A stretch of 64,000 nucleotides of DNA from Clostridiales bacterium. Lineage in GTDB: Bacteria; Bacillota; Clostridia; Oscillospirales; Oscillospiraceae. This document shows positions 26,074 to 35,267 of this stretch, piece after piece (the stretch's first letter is position 1; every line of letters begins with the position of its first letter). The stretch is taken from positions 1,239,501-1,303,500 of the forward strand of contig CP107216.1 of NCBI GenBank assembly GCA_025757645.1, written 5' to 3'. The position numbers were made by a program, and so were the translations under genes. A model generated the notes under the pieces. The model did not search any database and was not told the origin of the DNA. It worked only from the letters and a program-made list of their open reading frames with translations.

Positions 26074-27420
26074 ATGAGTAACGACGCCAACGTCAGCAAA
26101 CGCGACGGCTTTCGCAGCCGCGGCGGCTTCATCATCGCCTGCATCGGCTCGGCCGTCGGCATGGGCAACATCTGGCGCTTTCCGACGCTGGTGTCCAAAT
26201 GGGGCGGCATGACTTTCCTGCTGCCGTATTTCCTGTTTGTCATTCTCATCGGCTCCACCGGCGTCATCGGGGAGTTTGCGCTCGGCCGCGCAGCCGGTGC
26301 GGGGCCGGTCGACGCTTTTGGCATGTGCACCGAGACGCGCTGGGGTAAGCGCCGGCCCGGCGAACTGGTCGGCTATATCCCGGTGCTCGGCTCTCTGGCG
26401 CTGGCCATCGGCTACACCTGCGTCATGGGCTGGATCTTCAAGTATACGTTCCTGGCGTTTGACGGCGGCCTGTCCGCCACGGGGCAGGACATGGATGGGA
26501 TCGTCGCCACCTTCAATGCCACGGCCAGCGCGTGGGGCGCGAATGTCTGGGTCGTCGTCGCGGTCGCGGTGAGCTTTGTCATCATGTCCTTCGGCATCGC
26601 CGGCGGCATTGAAAAGGCAAATAAGATCATGATGCCGATCCTGTTTTTGCTGTTTGTGGGCCTCGGTATCTATGTAGGAACGCTGCCCGGCGCGTCGGAC
26701 GGCTATCGGTATATCTTCACGATCAAGCCCGCGGGCCTGCTCGACCCTTATGTCTGGATCTATGCCTTCGGTCAGGCGTTTTTCTCGCTGTCCGTTGCGG
26801 GCAACGGCAGCGTTATCTATGGCTCTTACCTCAGCAAGAGCGAGTGCATCCCGAGTTCTGCGCGCAATGTGGCGCTCTTTGATACGATCGCGGCGCTGCT
26901 GGCGGCGTTCGTCATCATTCCCGCCATGGCGGCGGGCGGCGCACAGCTCGACGCCGGCGGCCCCGGCCTGATGTTCATTTACCTCGTCCACGTCATGAAC
27001 GGCATGGCGGGCGGGCGCATCGTGGCGATGGTGTTTTTCGTCTGCGTGGCCTTCGCGGGCGTCACGTCGATCATCAATCTCTACGAGGCGCCGGTCGCGT
27101 CCCTGCAGGAGCGGTTCGGCCTCAAGCGCGTGCCGGCCACGGCGGTGATCCATGTGATCGGCCTCGCCGTTGCGCTGTGCATTCAGGCCATCGTGTCGCA
27201 GTGGATGGACGTCGTGTCCATTTACATCTGCCCGCTGGGCGCGCTGCTCGCGGCGGTCATGTTCTTCTGGATCGGCGGCAAGAAGCTCGTGCTCGAGAGC
27301 GTCAACCTCGGCGCACGCAAGCCCATCGGCGGCTGGTACTATCCGCTGTGCAAGTATGTCTACTGCGCGAGCGTGCTCGTGGCGCTCGTCGCCGGCGCGG
27401 CGCTCGGCGGCATCGGCTGA
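26074..27420 (+). CDS. Sodium-dependent transporter of the neurotransmitter:sodium symporter (NSS) family
   Basis: This 448-residue protein has about eleven to twelve membrane segments. The NSS TM1 signature GSAVGMGNIWRFP, part of the sodium and substrate site, lies near residue 25. Bacterial homologues (LeuT, MhsT, TnaT) import amino acids with sodium. Substrate is unknown here. The start at 26074 is preferred over an in-frame ATG 30 bases upstream because AAAGGAAAC is better placed. It is a single gene, converging on purA. Confidence 0.9.
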   Translation: MSNDANVSKRDGFRSRGGFIIACIGSAVGMGNIWRFPTLVSKWGGMTFLLPYFLFVILIGSTGVIGEFALGRAAGAGPVDAFGMCTETRWGKRRPGELVGYIPVLGSLALAIGYTCVMGWIFKYTFLAFDGGLSATGQDMDGIVATFNATASAWGANVWVVVAVAVSFVIMSFGIAGGIEKANKIMMPILFLLFVGLGIYVGTLPGASDGYRYIFTIKPAGLLDPYVWIYAFGQAFFSLSVAGNGSVIYGSYLSKSECIPSSARNVALFDTIAALLAAFVIIPAMAAGGAQLDAGGPGLMFIYLVHVMNGMAGGRIVAMVFFVCVAFAGVTSIINLYEAPVASLQERFGLKRVPATAVIHVIGLAVALCIQAIVSQWMDVVSIYICPLGALLAAVMFFWIGGKKLVLESVNLGARKPIGGWYYPLCKYVYCASVLVALVAGAALGGIG

Positions 27421-27441
27421 AGCGAATATCGAATAAAAATG

Positions 27442-27471
27442 AGCGGCCCTTCGCATTTGCGAAGGGCCGCT
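27442..27471 (-). terminator. Terminator after purA
   Basis: A stem of AGCGGCCCTTCGC (27442-27454) with its complement (27459-27471) is followed on the minus strand by TCATTTTTATT. It therefore ends the purA operon and may also slow the converging NSS transporter transcript. Confidence 0.8.
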
Positions 27472-27485
27472 GTGCTTTGCGCGGT

Positions 27486-28760
27486 TTAGAACATTTTGAT
27501 GTACGCATCGCGGTCCGGGCCGACGGAGACGTACTTGATGCGGCAGCCGACGGCAGCCTCCAGATAGTGCACGTAGTCGAGCGCCTCCTTCGGCAGGTCG
27601 CTGATCGTGCGGCAGCCGGAGATGTCGCAGTGGAAGCCGGGCAGGTACTCATAAATGGGCTTTGCCTTGGCCAGCTTCACGCCGATGGGGAAGCGGTCCA
27701 CGCGCTCACCGTCGATGTCGTAGGCGACGCACACGGGGATCTTGTCCAGATAGGACAGTACGTCGAGCTTTGTCAGAGCGATGCTCGTGCAGCCCTGCAT
27801 CTTCACGCCGTAGCGGGAGGCGACCACGTCGAACCCGCCCACGCGGCGCGGACGGCCGGTCGCAGCGCCGTACTCGCCGCCGGCGTCGCGCAGCGCAGCG
27901 GCCTCGTCGCCGAACATCTCGCAGGTGAACGGGCCCTCGCCCACGCAGGTGGAATAGGCCTTCATAATGCCGATGATCGTGTCGAGCCGGGCCTCCGGGA
28001 TGCCCGCGCCGATGGGCGCGTAGGCCGCGATCGTCGAAGAGCCGGAGGTGTACGGATAGATGCCGTAGTCAATGTCACGCAGCGCGCCGAGCTGGGCCTC
28101 AAAGAGCAGGGACTTGTTGTCCTCAATGGCCTCGGTGAGGTAATCCGTCGTGTCGCAGACGTAGTCCTTGAACGGCATGGCGTAGGTGTCGAGCCAGTCC
28201 ATCATCTCGTCGAGGTCGATGGGGTCATGGTGATAGCCGTTGACGATGAAGAGATTCTTCCACTCGAGAATGTCGGCCAGGCGGGCCTTGAGCGCGTCGC
28301 GGTCGGCCAGCTCGCCCATGCGCAGCGCCTTTTTCATGTATTTGTCCGAGTAGGCGGGGGAGATGCCGCGGCGGGTGGAGCCGAACTTCTTGTCCGCCAG
28401 ACGGTCCTCTTCCAGGCAGTCAAGCAGCTTGTGGTACGGCATGCAGATGACGGCCTTGTCGCTGATCTTCAGGTGCTCCGGTGTGATGGTGATGCCGCCT
28501 TCTCTCAGGCGCGCGACCTCGTGGAACATGTGCTCCGTATCAATGACCATGCCGGGGCCGAGCACGTTCACGGTCTCGTCGCGCAGGATGCCGGACGGCA
28601 TGAGATTGAGCACGAACTTGCCCTTGTCGTTGATGACGGTGTGGCCGGCGTTGTTGCCGCCCTGATAGCGTACGACGACGTCATACTTCTGGCTGAGCAG
28701 GTCGACCATGCGGCCCTTGCCCTCGTCGCCCCAGTTGATGCCTACGATGGATGTCAGCAT
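27486..28760 (-). CDS. purA: Adenylosuccinate synthetase
   Basis: The 424-residue enzyme joins IMP and aspartate using GTP, the first committed step to AMP. The N-terminal WGDEGKGRMVD loop (residues about 10-20) and GGNNAGHTV block are diagnostic. The start at 28760 follows AGGAGG by a normal spacing; the open frame extends 16 codons further but lacks a ribosome site there. It is last in the ANTAR-pyrG-purB-purA operon, 23 bp after purB. Confidence 0.96.
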   Translation of the reverse strand: MLTSIVGINWGDEGKGRMVDLLSQKYDVVVRYQGGNNAGHTVINDKGKFVLNLMPSGILRDETVNVLGPGMVIDTEHMFHEVARLREGGITITPEHLKISDKAVICMPYHKLLDCLEEDRLADKKFGSTRRGISPAYSDKYMKKALRMGELADRDALKARLADILEWKNLFIVNGYHHDPIDLDEMMDWLDTYAMPFKDYVCDTTDYLTEAIEDNKSLLFEAQLGALRDIDYGIYPYTSGSSTIAAYAPIGAGIPEARLDTIIGIMKAYSTCVGEGPFTCEMFGDEAAALRDAGGEYGAATGRPRRVGGFDVVASRYGVKMQGCTSIALTKLDVLSYLDKIPVCVAYDIDGERVDRFPIGVKLAKAKPIYEYLPGFHCDISGCRTISDLPKEALDYVHYLEAAVGCRIKYVSVGPDRDAYIKMF

Positions 28761-28783
28761 TGTTGAGAAACCTCCTGTTTCTT

Positions 28784-30217
28784 TTACACGTTTACGGATG
28801 CGTCGCATCCGAGCAGTGCTGTATATTTGTTCAGGACCGGCGCGACCTGCTCGCGCAGGAACGTCTCGGTCTGGTGTACGGCCATGCCGGTGAAGGCATG
28901 GGGGTCAACAAGTTTGTTGAGCTCCGCGCGCGTGAGCCCGAAGATCGGGTCAGCCAGGATGCGCTCGAGCAGGTCGTTGCTGCCGCCATGGAGCTTGACC
29001 TCTTTGCCGGCGGCGACGCTGTGCTGCCGGATGGCCTCGTGCAGGGCCTGCCGGTCGCCGCCCTTTTCCTTGACGCAGTACATGAGGATGTTCTCCGTAG
29101 CGAGAAACGGCAGCTCGTCGGCCAGATGCTTTTCGGCCATTTTCGGGTACACGGTCAGGCCGCGGATGACGTTGAGGTACAGCGTGAGGATGCCGTCGGT
29201 GGCGAGGAATGCTTCCGGGATGCTGATGCGGCGGTTGGCCGAGTCGTCGAGCGTGCGCTCAAACCACTGGGCGCTGGCCGTGACGGCGGCATTCTGCAGG
29301 TCGCAGATGACGTAGCGCGACAGGGAGGCGATGCGCTCGCTGCGCATGGGGTTGCGCTTATAGGCCATGGCCGAGGAGCCGATCTGGCCGCTCTCGAACG
29401 GCTCGTCCACCTCTTTGAGGTGGGACAGCAGGCGGATGTCGCTGGAAAACTTCGAGGCGCTCTGCGCGATGCCGGACAGCACCTGCAGCACCTGAAAGTC
29501 CACCTTGCGCGAATAGGTCTGGCCGCTGACGGGGTACGCGCCGGGAAAGCCCATCTTTTCGCAGATCTTCTGCTCGAGCGCGACGACCTTCTGCTCGTCG
29601 CCGTCAAACAGGGCGAGGAAGCTCGCGCCCGTGCCGGTCGTGCCCTTGCAGCCGAGGAGCTTGAGATTGCCGAGCTGAAACTCCAGCTGCTCGAGATCCA
29701 TCAGCAGATCCTGCGTCCAGAGCGTGGCGCGCTTGCCGACGGTCGTCGGCTGCGCGGCCTGAAAATGCGTGTAGGCGAGCGTCGGCTCTGCCTTGTGCGC
29801 CTCGGCAAAGTCCGCGAGCGCCTGGATGACGTTCACCAGCAGGCTGCGGATCTGCTCGAGCGCTTCGCGCATGAGGATGATATCCGTATTGTCGCCGACG
29901 TAGCAGGACGTGGCACCGAGGTGCAGAATGGGCTTTGCCTCCGGGCAGCACGCGCCGTAGGTCAGCACGTGGGCCATGACGTCGTGCCGCACCTCGTGCT
30001 CGCGCGCCGCGGCGTAGTCATAGTCGATGTCCGTGATGTGCGCGCGCAGCTCGCGGATCTGCTCATCCGTGATCGGCAGACCGAGCTCCTGCTCGCTCTC
30101 GGCCAGCGCGACCCAGAGCCTGCGCCAGGTGGAAAATTTGTTGTCGTCGGAGTAAATGTGCTGCATCGTGCGCCCGGCGTAGCGGGTGCACAGGGGGTTG
30201 ACGTAGCGGTCGTGCAT
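28784..30217 (-). CDS. purB: Adenylosuccinate lyase
   Basis: This 477-residue fumarase-superfamily enzyme removes fumarate from adenylosuccinate and from SAICAR in purine synthesis. The signature loop GSSAMAYKRNPMRSE is present near residue 290. Its start lies two bases after the pyrG stop, so the genes are translationally linked. Together with purA it completes the IMP-to-AMP branch in one operon. Confidence 0.95.
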   Translation of the reverse strand: MHDRYVNPLCTRYAGRTMQHIYSDDNKFSTWRRLWVALAESEQELGLPITDEQIRELRAHITDIDYDYAAAREHEVRHDVMAHVLTYGACCPEAKPILHLGATSCYVGDNTDIILMREALEQIRSLLVNVIQALADFAEAHKAEPTLAYTHFQAAQPTTVGKRATLWTQDLLMDLEQLEFQLGNLKLLGCKGTTGTGASFLALFDGDEQKVVALEQKICEKMGFPGAYPVSGQTYSRKVDFQVLQVLSGIAQSASKFSSDIRLLSHLKEVDEPFESGQIGSSAMAYKRNPMRSERIASLSRYVICDLQNAAVTASAQWFERTLDDSANRRISIPEAFLATDGILTLYLNVIRGLTVYPKMAEKHLADELPFLATENILMYCVKEKGGDRQALHEAIRQHSVAAGKEVKLHGGSNDLLERILADPIFGLTRAELNKLVDPHAFTGMAVHQTETFLREQVAPVLNKYTALLGCDASVNV

Positions 30218-30219
30218 GC

Positions 30220-31827
30220 TTATCCTCTCTCTGCGTGGCGCAGCGCCGCCGAGATCAGGCCCTTGAACAGGGGGTGCGCCTTGTTCGGGCGGCTCTTGAA
30301 CTCGGGGTGGTACTGAACGCCGATATAAAAGTCGTTTTCGGGGATCTCGACGGTCTCCACGATGTGGCCGTCCGGCGACAGGCCGGAGAGCACGAGCCCC
30401 TTTTCCTGCATGAGCGCGCGGTAGTCGTTGTTGAACTCGTACCGGTGGCGGTGGCGCTCGGAGATGTCCAGCGTGCCGTAGCACTCCGCCATTTTTGTGC
30501 CGGGCACGATATGGCACGGATATGCGCCGAGGCGCAGCGTGCCGCCCTTGTTGATCTCGTCGCTCTGGTCGGGCATGAAGTCGATGACCTTGTGCGTGCT
30601 GCCCTCGTCAAACTCGCCGGAGTTGGCGTCGGCGAGGCCGCAGACGGAGCGCGCAAACTCGATGACCGCGATCTGCATACCCAGGCAGATACCGAGATAG
30701 GGGATGTTGTGCGTGCGGGCGTAGTGCGCGGCCGCGATCTTGCCCTCGATGCCGCGGTTGCCGAAGCCGCCGGGCACGAGAATGCCGTCGCAGCTGCCGA
30801 GCACTTCCTCTACATTATCGCGCGTGATCGTCTCGCTGTCAATCCATTGAATGTCCACGCGCGTGCCGTAGACATAGCCAGCGTGGCGCAGCGCCTCGGC
30901 GACGGACAGATACGCATCGTGCAGCTGCACATATTTGCCCACGAGGCCGATCGTCACGCGGTGCGAGCGGCTGCGGATGCTCTCGAGCATGGCGTCCCAC
31001 TCGGTCATATCCGGCGCGGGCGCGTCGATGTGCAGCTCACGGCAGACGATCTCGGAAAAGCGGTTCTTTTCGAGCATGACCGGTGCCTCATACAGCACGG
31101 GGATGGTCATGTTTTCGATCACGCAGTCGGGCTTGACGTTGCAGAACAGGGAGATTTTGCGGAAGATAGACTCCTCGAGCGGCTCATCGCAGCGCAGCAC
31201 GATGATGTCCGGGGAAATGCCCATGCCCTGCAGCTCCTTGACCGAGTGCTGCGTGGGCTTGGTCTTGTGCTCCTCGCTGCCGTGCAGATACGGTACGAGC
31301 GTCACGTGGATGTAGAGTGCGTTTTCGCGCCCGACCTCCAGCCCGACCTGACGGATGGCCTCGAGAAACGGCTGGCTCTCAATGTCGCCGGTCGTGCCGC
31401 CGACCTCCGTGATAACGACGTCGGCGTTCGTCTTGCTGCCGACACTATAGATAAAGTCCTTGATCTCATTCGTGATGTGCGGAATGACCTGCACCGTCTC
31501 GCCGAGGTACTCGCCGCGGCGCTCCTTGTTGAGCACGTTCCAGTACACCTTGCCGGTCGTGAGGTTGGAGTATTTGTTCAGATCCTCGTCGATGAAGCGC
31601 TCATAGTGGCCGAGGTCGAGATCGGTCTCCGCGCCGTCCTCGGTAACGTACACCTCGCCGTGCTGATACGGGCTCATGGTGCCGGGGTCGACATTGATAT
31701 AGGGGTCAAGCTTCTGCGCGGCGACCTTCAGGCCGCGTGCCTTGAGCAGACGGCCGAGCGAAGCCGCCGTGATGCCTTTGCCGAGTCCGGAGACAACGCC
31801 GCCGGTCACAAAAATGTACTTGGTCAT
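30220..31827 (-). CDS. pyrG: CTP synthase (glutamine-hydrolysing)
   Basis: The 535-residue enzyme makes CTP from UTP using ATP and glutamine-derived ammonia. The N-terminal synthase domain starts [18 protein letters not shown]. The C-terminal class I glutaminase has its nucleophile cysteine in YLGICLGMQ, with a downstream His-Glu in QYHPEF. It is second in the operon, 12 bp after the ANTAR gene. The start at 31827 follows a GGAG site. Use of glutamine fits an operon headed by a nitrogen-type RNA-binding regulator. Confidence 0.97.
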   Translation of the reverse strand: MTKYIFVTGGVVSGLGKGITAASLGRLLKARGLKVAAQKLDPYINVDPGTMSPYQHGEVYVTEDGAETDLDLGHYERFIDEDLNKYSNLTTGKVYWNVLNKERRGEYLGETVQVIPHITNEIKDFIYSVGSKTNADVVITEVGGTTGDIESQPFLEAIRQVGLEVGRENALYIHVTLVPYLHGSEEHKTKPTQHSVKELQGMGISPDIIVLRCDEPLEESIFRKISLFCNVKPDCVIENMTIPVLYEAPVMLEKNRFSEIVCRELHIDAPAPDMTEWDAMLESIRSRSHRVTIGLVGKYVQLHDAYLSVAEALRHAGYVYGTRVDIQWIDSETITRDNVEEVLGSCDGILVPGGFGNRGIEGKIAAAHYARTHNIPYLGICLGMQIAVIEFARSVCGLADANSGEFDEGSTHKVIDFMPDQSDEINKGGTLRLGAYPCHIVPGTKMAECYGTLDISERHRHRYEFNNDYRALMQEKGLVLSGLSPDGHIVETVEIPENDFYIGVQYHPEFKSRPNKAHPLFKGLISAALRHAERG

Positions 31828-31839
31828 GGTCCACACTCC

Positions 31840-32427
31840 TCAATCTTCATAGGTACGAATGATATTTTCCGCAATGGTCCGCCGGCGCATACTGGTGTCC
31901 ATTGCCTGTTTCTCAATGTATTTGTGCGCCTCCGTCTCCGTCATCTGCAGGTGCTGCACGAGCAGGAGCTTCGCGCGGTTGATGATGCGGATATCGGCGA
32001 CCTTCGCCTCGAGCTTTTCCGTCTTGTGCTGCATCTGCTCGAGCTGGATGCGCACGGCGGTCAGCAGCCGGATGGTCTGCACGATGAGCGATTCCGGCGC
32101 GTCATTCGGCAGCACCAGCACGCCGGACTGTTCGAGCAGGGCGGCGTCCGTGTCCGCGTGTTCCGGTGCGGCCAGCAGCAGCACGGCCATGCAGTGCCGC
32201 TTTTTGAGCTGCAGCGCCAGCTCCCGGCCGGAGCTGCCGGCGATGGGCTCTGCGATGAGCACACCGTCGATGCCGCCTGCGTCAAACTGTTCGAGCGCCT
32301 GCCGCGCGCTGCCTGCGTGATCGAACGGGACGATGTGCGCCCGTGTGAGCAGGGCGCTGATGCGTTGGGTCTGCGCCTCGGAACTGGAGACCAGGAGTGC
32401 GCGCACGGTATGCAGCGACGTGTTCAT
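31840..32427 (-). CDS. ANTAR-domain RNA-binding antiterminator with degenerate receiver
   Basis: The 195-residue protein has an N-terminal receiver-like fold (residues about 1-120). A short coiled segment and a C-terminal ANTAR domain (about 135-190) follow, with LLLVQHLQMTETEAHKYIEKQ and conserved Ala/aromatic positions. ANTAR proteins bind paired mRNA hairpins with hexaloops and prevent termination. The usual phospho-acceptor aspartate is replaced: the strand reads GVLIAEP at residues 55-61. Control may therefore not be by phosphorylation. It heads the pyrG-purB-purA operon and is divergent from glnA. GAGGTG precedes the ATG at 32427. Confidence 0.88.
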   Translation of the reverse strand: MNTSLHTVRALLVSSSEAQTQRISALLTRAHIVPFDHAGSARQALEQFDAGGIDGVLIAEPIAGSSGRELALQLKKRHCMAVLLLAAPEHADTDAALLEQSGVLVLPNDAPESLIVQTIRLLTAVRIQLEQMQHKTEKLEAKVADIRIINRAKLLLVQHLQMTETEAHKYIEKQAMDTSMRRRTIAENIIRTYED

Positions 32428-32464
32428 AGCAGTCACCTCGAATCAGAAGTTGGTGCGGAAAAAC

Positions 32465-32523
32465 AAAAAAGACGCTTCCGATGCCGATAAGGGGCACTTT
32501 CCCCCAGGTCATCGTGAAACGTC
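32465..32523 (-). promoter_or_regulatory. Leader terminator/attenuator of the ANTAR-pyrG-purB-purA operon
   Basis: On the minus strand, GACGTTTCACGATG (32523-32510) pairs with CATCGGAAGCGTC (32483-32471), leaving one bulged A. Six Ts follow (32470-32465). Its apex carries a hairpin GGGG-AAAGTG-CCCC (32504-32491) whose six-base loop has A at position 1 and G at position 4, as in ANTAR-binding loops. The element lies between the predicted promoter and the ANTAR start codon, so it can attenuate the operon. The terminator is clear; the ANTAR link is inferred. Confidence 0.75.
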
Positions 32524-32608
32524 AGCGTTCTCGAAAAGTTACCATATGAACTTATGCCTGCGGCCGCAAAAACAGCACGCAGAATTTTGCCAATCAAAAT
32601 CCATGTAT

Positions 32609-32638
32609 ATAATACACCACGGCATTTGCACGTGTCAA
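32609..32638 (-). promoter_or_regulatory. Promoter of the ANTAR-pyrG-purB-purA operon
   Basis: On the minus strand, TTGACA (32638-32633) and TATTAT (32614-32609) are 18 bp apart. Transcription would begin near 32602 and run through a leader of about 175 nt. Confidence 0.75.
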
Positions 32639-32707
32639 GGATAAAAAAACGGGCAATTTTGCCGAAAAATCTGTGGAATCCGCCGAAAGAAATTGCGTTT
32701 TTCCCGC

Positions 32708-32736
32708 TTGACATTTTTCCGCAACAGGCGTATATT
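32708..32736 (+). promoter_or_regulatory. glnA promoter
   Basis: TTGACA (32708-32713) and TATATT (32731-32736) are 17 bp apart. The predicted start near 32743 gives a leader of about 100 nt that includes the attenuator. Confidence 0.8.
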
Positions 32737-32747
32737 TTGCTACATTG

Positions 32748-32803
32748 AAACGGCAATGGCGTCGTGGAGAGCACAAGATCTCCGGGCATCAGTGCCGTTT
32801 TTT
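32748..32803 (+). promoter_or_regulatory. glnA leader attenuator with ANTAR-type antiterminator hairpin
   Basis: AAACGGCA (32748-32755) pairs with TGCCGTTT (32793-32800), followed by a T run, forming a terminator ahead of glnA. A competing hairpin uses the same left arm: ACGGC (32750-32754) with GTCGT (32761-32765), enclosing the hexaloop AATGGC. That loop has A at position 1 and G at position 4, as in ANTAR target loops. A second small hairpin, GGAGA/TCTCC (32766-32770 with 32779-32783), follows directly, though its loop does not fit the rule as well. The pairing is seen; binding by the divergent ANTAR protein is inferred. Confidence 0.78.
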
Positions 32804-32846
32804 GTTGTTGATACTGATTTGAAATACGGAAAGGGGACCATGCGAG

Positions 32847-34940
32847 ATGGAAAAGATCTCTGACATTTTTGGATCCATGGTATTTAACGATGCCGTCATG
32901 CGCGAGCGGCTGCCGAAGGAAACGTACCGGCAGGTGCAGGCGACGATGGAAAATGGCAAGCGTCTTGATGACGACGCCGCGCGCATCGTGGCCAATGCCA
33001 TGAAGGACTGGGCGATCGAAAAGGGCGCCACGCACTTCACGCACTGGTTCCAGCCGATGACCGGCATCACCGCCGAGAAGCACGACAGCTTCATTTCGCC
33101 CTGCGGCGGCGGTCAGGTCATTATGGAGTTTTCCGGCAAGGAGCTCGTCCGCGGCGAGCCGGATGCGTCCAGCTTCCCGTCCGGCGGCCTGCGCGCAACG
33201 TTTGAGGCGCGCGGCTACACCGCATGGGACCCGACGTCCTATGCATTCATTAAAGATAATGTGCTGTGCATTCCGACGGCGTTCTGCTCTTACGGCGGCG
33301 AGGCGCTCGATAAAAAGACGCCGCTGCTGCGCAGCGCCGAGGCGCTCAACCGTCAGGCCCTGCGTGTGATCCACCTGTTCGGCAACGAGGACGTGACAGC
33401 CGTGCGCACGACCGTCGGCCCAGAGCAGGAGTACTTCCTGGTCGACAAGTCTGTGTATGACAAGCGCAAGGACCTGATCTATACCGGCCGCACGCTCTTC
33501 GGCGCCAAGCCGCCGAAAGGCCAGGAGCTGGACGATCATTACTTCGGCAGCATCAAGCCGCGCGTTGCGGCGTTCATGAAGGATCTGGACGAGGAGCTCT
33601 GGAAGCTCGGCGTTTACGCCAAGACGGAGCACAACGAAGTGGCGCCCGCGCAGCACGAGCTCGCGCCGGTGTTCACGACCGGCAACATCGCTGCCGACCA
33701 GAACCAGCTGACGATGGAGATCATGCAGAAGGTGGCCGCGCGCCACGGCATGGTCTGCCTGCTGCACGAAAAGCCGTTTGCCGGCGTCAACGGTTCCGGC
33801 AAGCACAACAACTGGTCCCTGACCACCGACACCGGCATGAACCTGCTCGAGCCCGGCGAGACGCCGGCCGAGAACGCACAGTTTTTGCTCTTCCTGTGCG
33901 CGGTGATCCAGGCGGTGGATGATTATCAGGATATGCTGCGCATCAGCGTGGCGTCGGCCGCGAACGACCACCGTCTCGGCGCGAACGAAGCGCCCCCGGC
34001 CGTCGTGTCGATGTACGTCGGCGACGAGATCGAGAGCATTCTCGACGCCATCGTCAACGAGACGCCCTATGCCGGACAGGAAAAGGAGCTGCTGAAGATC
34101 GGCGTGCATGCGCTGCCGCGTTTCCCCAAGGACACGACCGACCGCAACCGCACCTCTCCGTTTGCGTTCACCGGCAACAAGTTCGAGTTCCGTATGCCCG
34201 GTTCCTCGGCCTCCATTTCCGGCATCAACGTCGTGCTCAACACGGCGGTCGCCGAGAGCCTCGAGCAGTTTGCTGACGCGCTCGAGGGCAGCAAGGACTT
34301 TGAGGCCGACCTGCAGGCGCTCATCCGCAGCGTGCTCATCAAGCACAAGCGCATCCTCTTCAACGGCAACGGCTATGACGACGCCTGGCTGGCGGAGGCC
34401 GAGCGCCGCGGCCTGCTGAACCTGCGCACGACGCCGGAAGCGCTGCCGTATTACCTCGCCGACAAGAACGTGGCGCTGTTCACCAAGCACCGTGTCTATA
34501 CCCGCACCGAGATGGAGGCCCGCTACGAGATCCACCTCGAAAACTACAGCAAGGTGCTCAACATTGAGGCGCTGACGATGCTCGAGATGGCGCGGCGCGA
34601 CATCATGCCCGCCGTCAGCAGCTATCTGCGCGAGCTGTCCGAGACCGCTGCGGCGATCCACGCTGCGTCCGTCACGGCGGACTGCTCGTATGAGGAGAGC
34701 ATCATCCCTGAAATGTCCGCGCTGTTGGGCGATGCCTACCGCAAGGTCCGCCGCCTGGATGAGGCGCTCATGGGCGCCAAGACCGTCGAGGGCAGCCAGG
34801 CGCTGGCCAACTACTACCGCGACAAGGTCTTCTCCGCCATGGCGGAGCTGCGCATCACGATCGACCAGCTCGAGACCATGACGCCGTCCGACAAGTGGCC
34901 GGTCCCGTCCTATGGCGACCTGCTGTTCAGCGTGCGGTAA
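32847..34940 (+). CDS. glnA: Glutamine synthetase type III
   Basis: The 697-residue protein has the length and motifs of the large GSIII class (also called GlnN), not the 440-470 residues of GSI. Visible blocks include [20 protein letters not shown], the ATP-loop-like [10 protein letters not shown], and the arginine block [15 protein letters not shown]. It makes glutamine from glutamate, ammonia and ATP. A GGGG-rich ribosome site precedes the ATG. Its leader carries a terminator, and an ANTAR gene is divergent, so regulated antitermination is likely. Confidence 0.96.
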   Translation: MEKISDIFGSMVFNDAVMRERLPKETYRQVQATMENGKRLDDDAARIVANAMKDWAIEKGATHFTHWFQPMTGITAEKHDSFISPCGGGQVIMEFSGKELVRGEPDASSFPSGGLRATFEARGYTAWDPTSYAFIKDNVLCIPTAFCSYGGEALDKKTPLLRSAEALNRQALRVIHLFGNEDVTAVRTTVGPEQEYFLVDKSVYDKRKDLIYTGRTLFGAKPPKGQELDDHYFGSIKPRVAAFMKDLDEELWKLGVYAKTEHNEVAPAQHELAPVFTTGNIAADQNQLTMEIMQKVAARHGMVCLLHEKPFAGVNGSGKHNNWSLTTDTGMNLLEPGETPAENAQFLLFLCAVIQAVDDYQDMLRISVASAANDHRLGANEAPPAVVSMYVGDEIESILDAIVNETPYAGQEKELLKIGVHALPRFPKDTTDRNRTSPFAFTGNKFEFRMPGSSASISGINVVLNTAVAESLEQFADALEGSKDFEADLQALIRSVLIKHKRILFNGNGYDDAWLAEAERRGLLNLRTTPEALPYYLADKNVALFTKHRVYTRTEMEARYEIHLENYSKVLNIEALTMLEMARRDIMPAVSSYLRELSETAAAIHAASVTADCSYEESIIPEMSALLGDAYRKVRRLDEALMGAKTVEGSQALANYYRDKVFSAMAELRITIDQLETMTPSDKWPVPSYGDLLFSVR

Positions 34941-35000
34941 AAAACGCTTACTCTTTCTTTTTTCTCTCTTCTTTCATTTTCATACTTCTGTCAAAAGCAT

Positions 35001-35244
35001 TGACGGAGAAAAGTAGCACGGGCGATCATTTCCAGCGAGTGCGGGACGGTGCGAGCCGCATAACAGAGCCTGTGTGAAGAACACTCCCGAGCTGCAACCT
35101 GAACGGGCGAGAGCCTCAGTAGGTGCGCCGTCAAAGCCGGACGTTATCCCGGTGCGGTTTGTTAGAACCCGTGAGAAGTAAAATAGGTGGCACCACGATA
35201 CGCAGCTACTCGTCCTATTGTTGGATGGTAGCTGCGTATTTTTT
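35001..35244 (+). promoter_or_regulatory. T-box leader, probably Asn-specific, of asnB
   Basis: The T-box core GGTGGCACCACG lies at about 35186-35197. Its TGGC would pair with a GCCA acceptor end, matching the G discriminator of tRNA-Asn. Stem I closes with TGACGG (35001-35006) and CCGTCA (35128-35133). AAC triplets that could be the specifier lie at 35102-35104 and 35080-35082. The terminator stem ATACGCAGCTAC (35198-35209) with 35228-35239 ends in a T run. Uncharged tRNA-Asn would favour readthrough into asparagine synthetase. The promoter, probably within 34941-35000, is not clear. Confidence 0.9.
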
Positions 35245-35267
35245 GATATATTCAGGAGGAAAAAATC

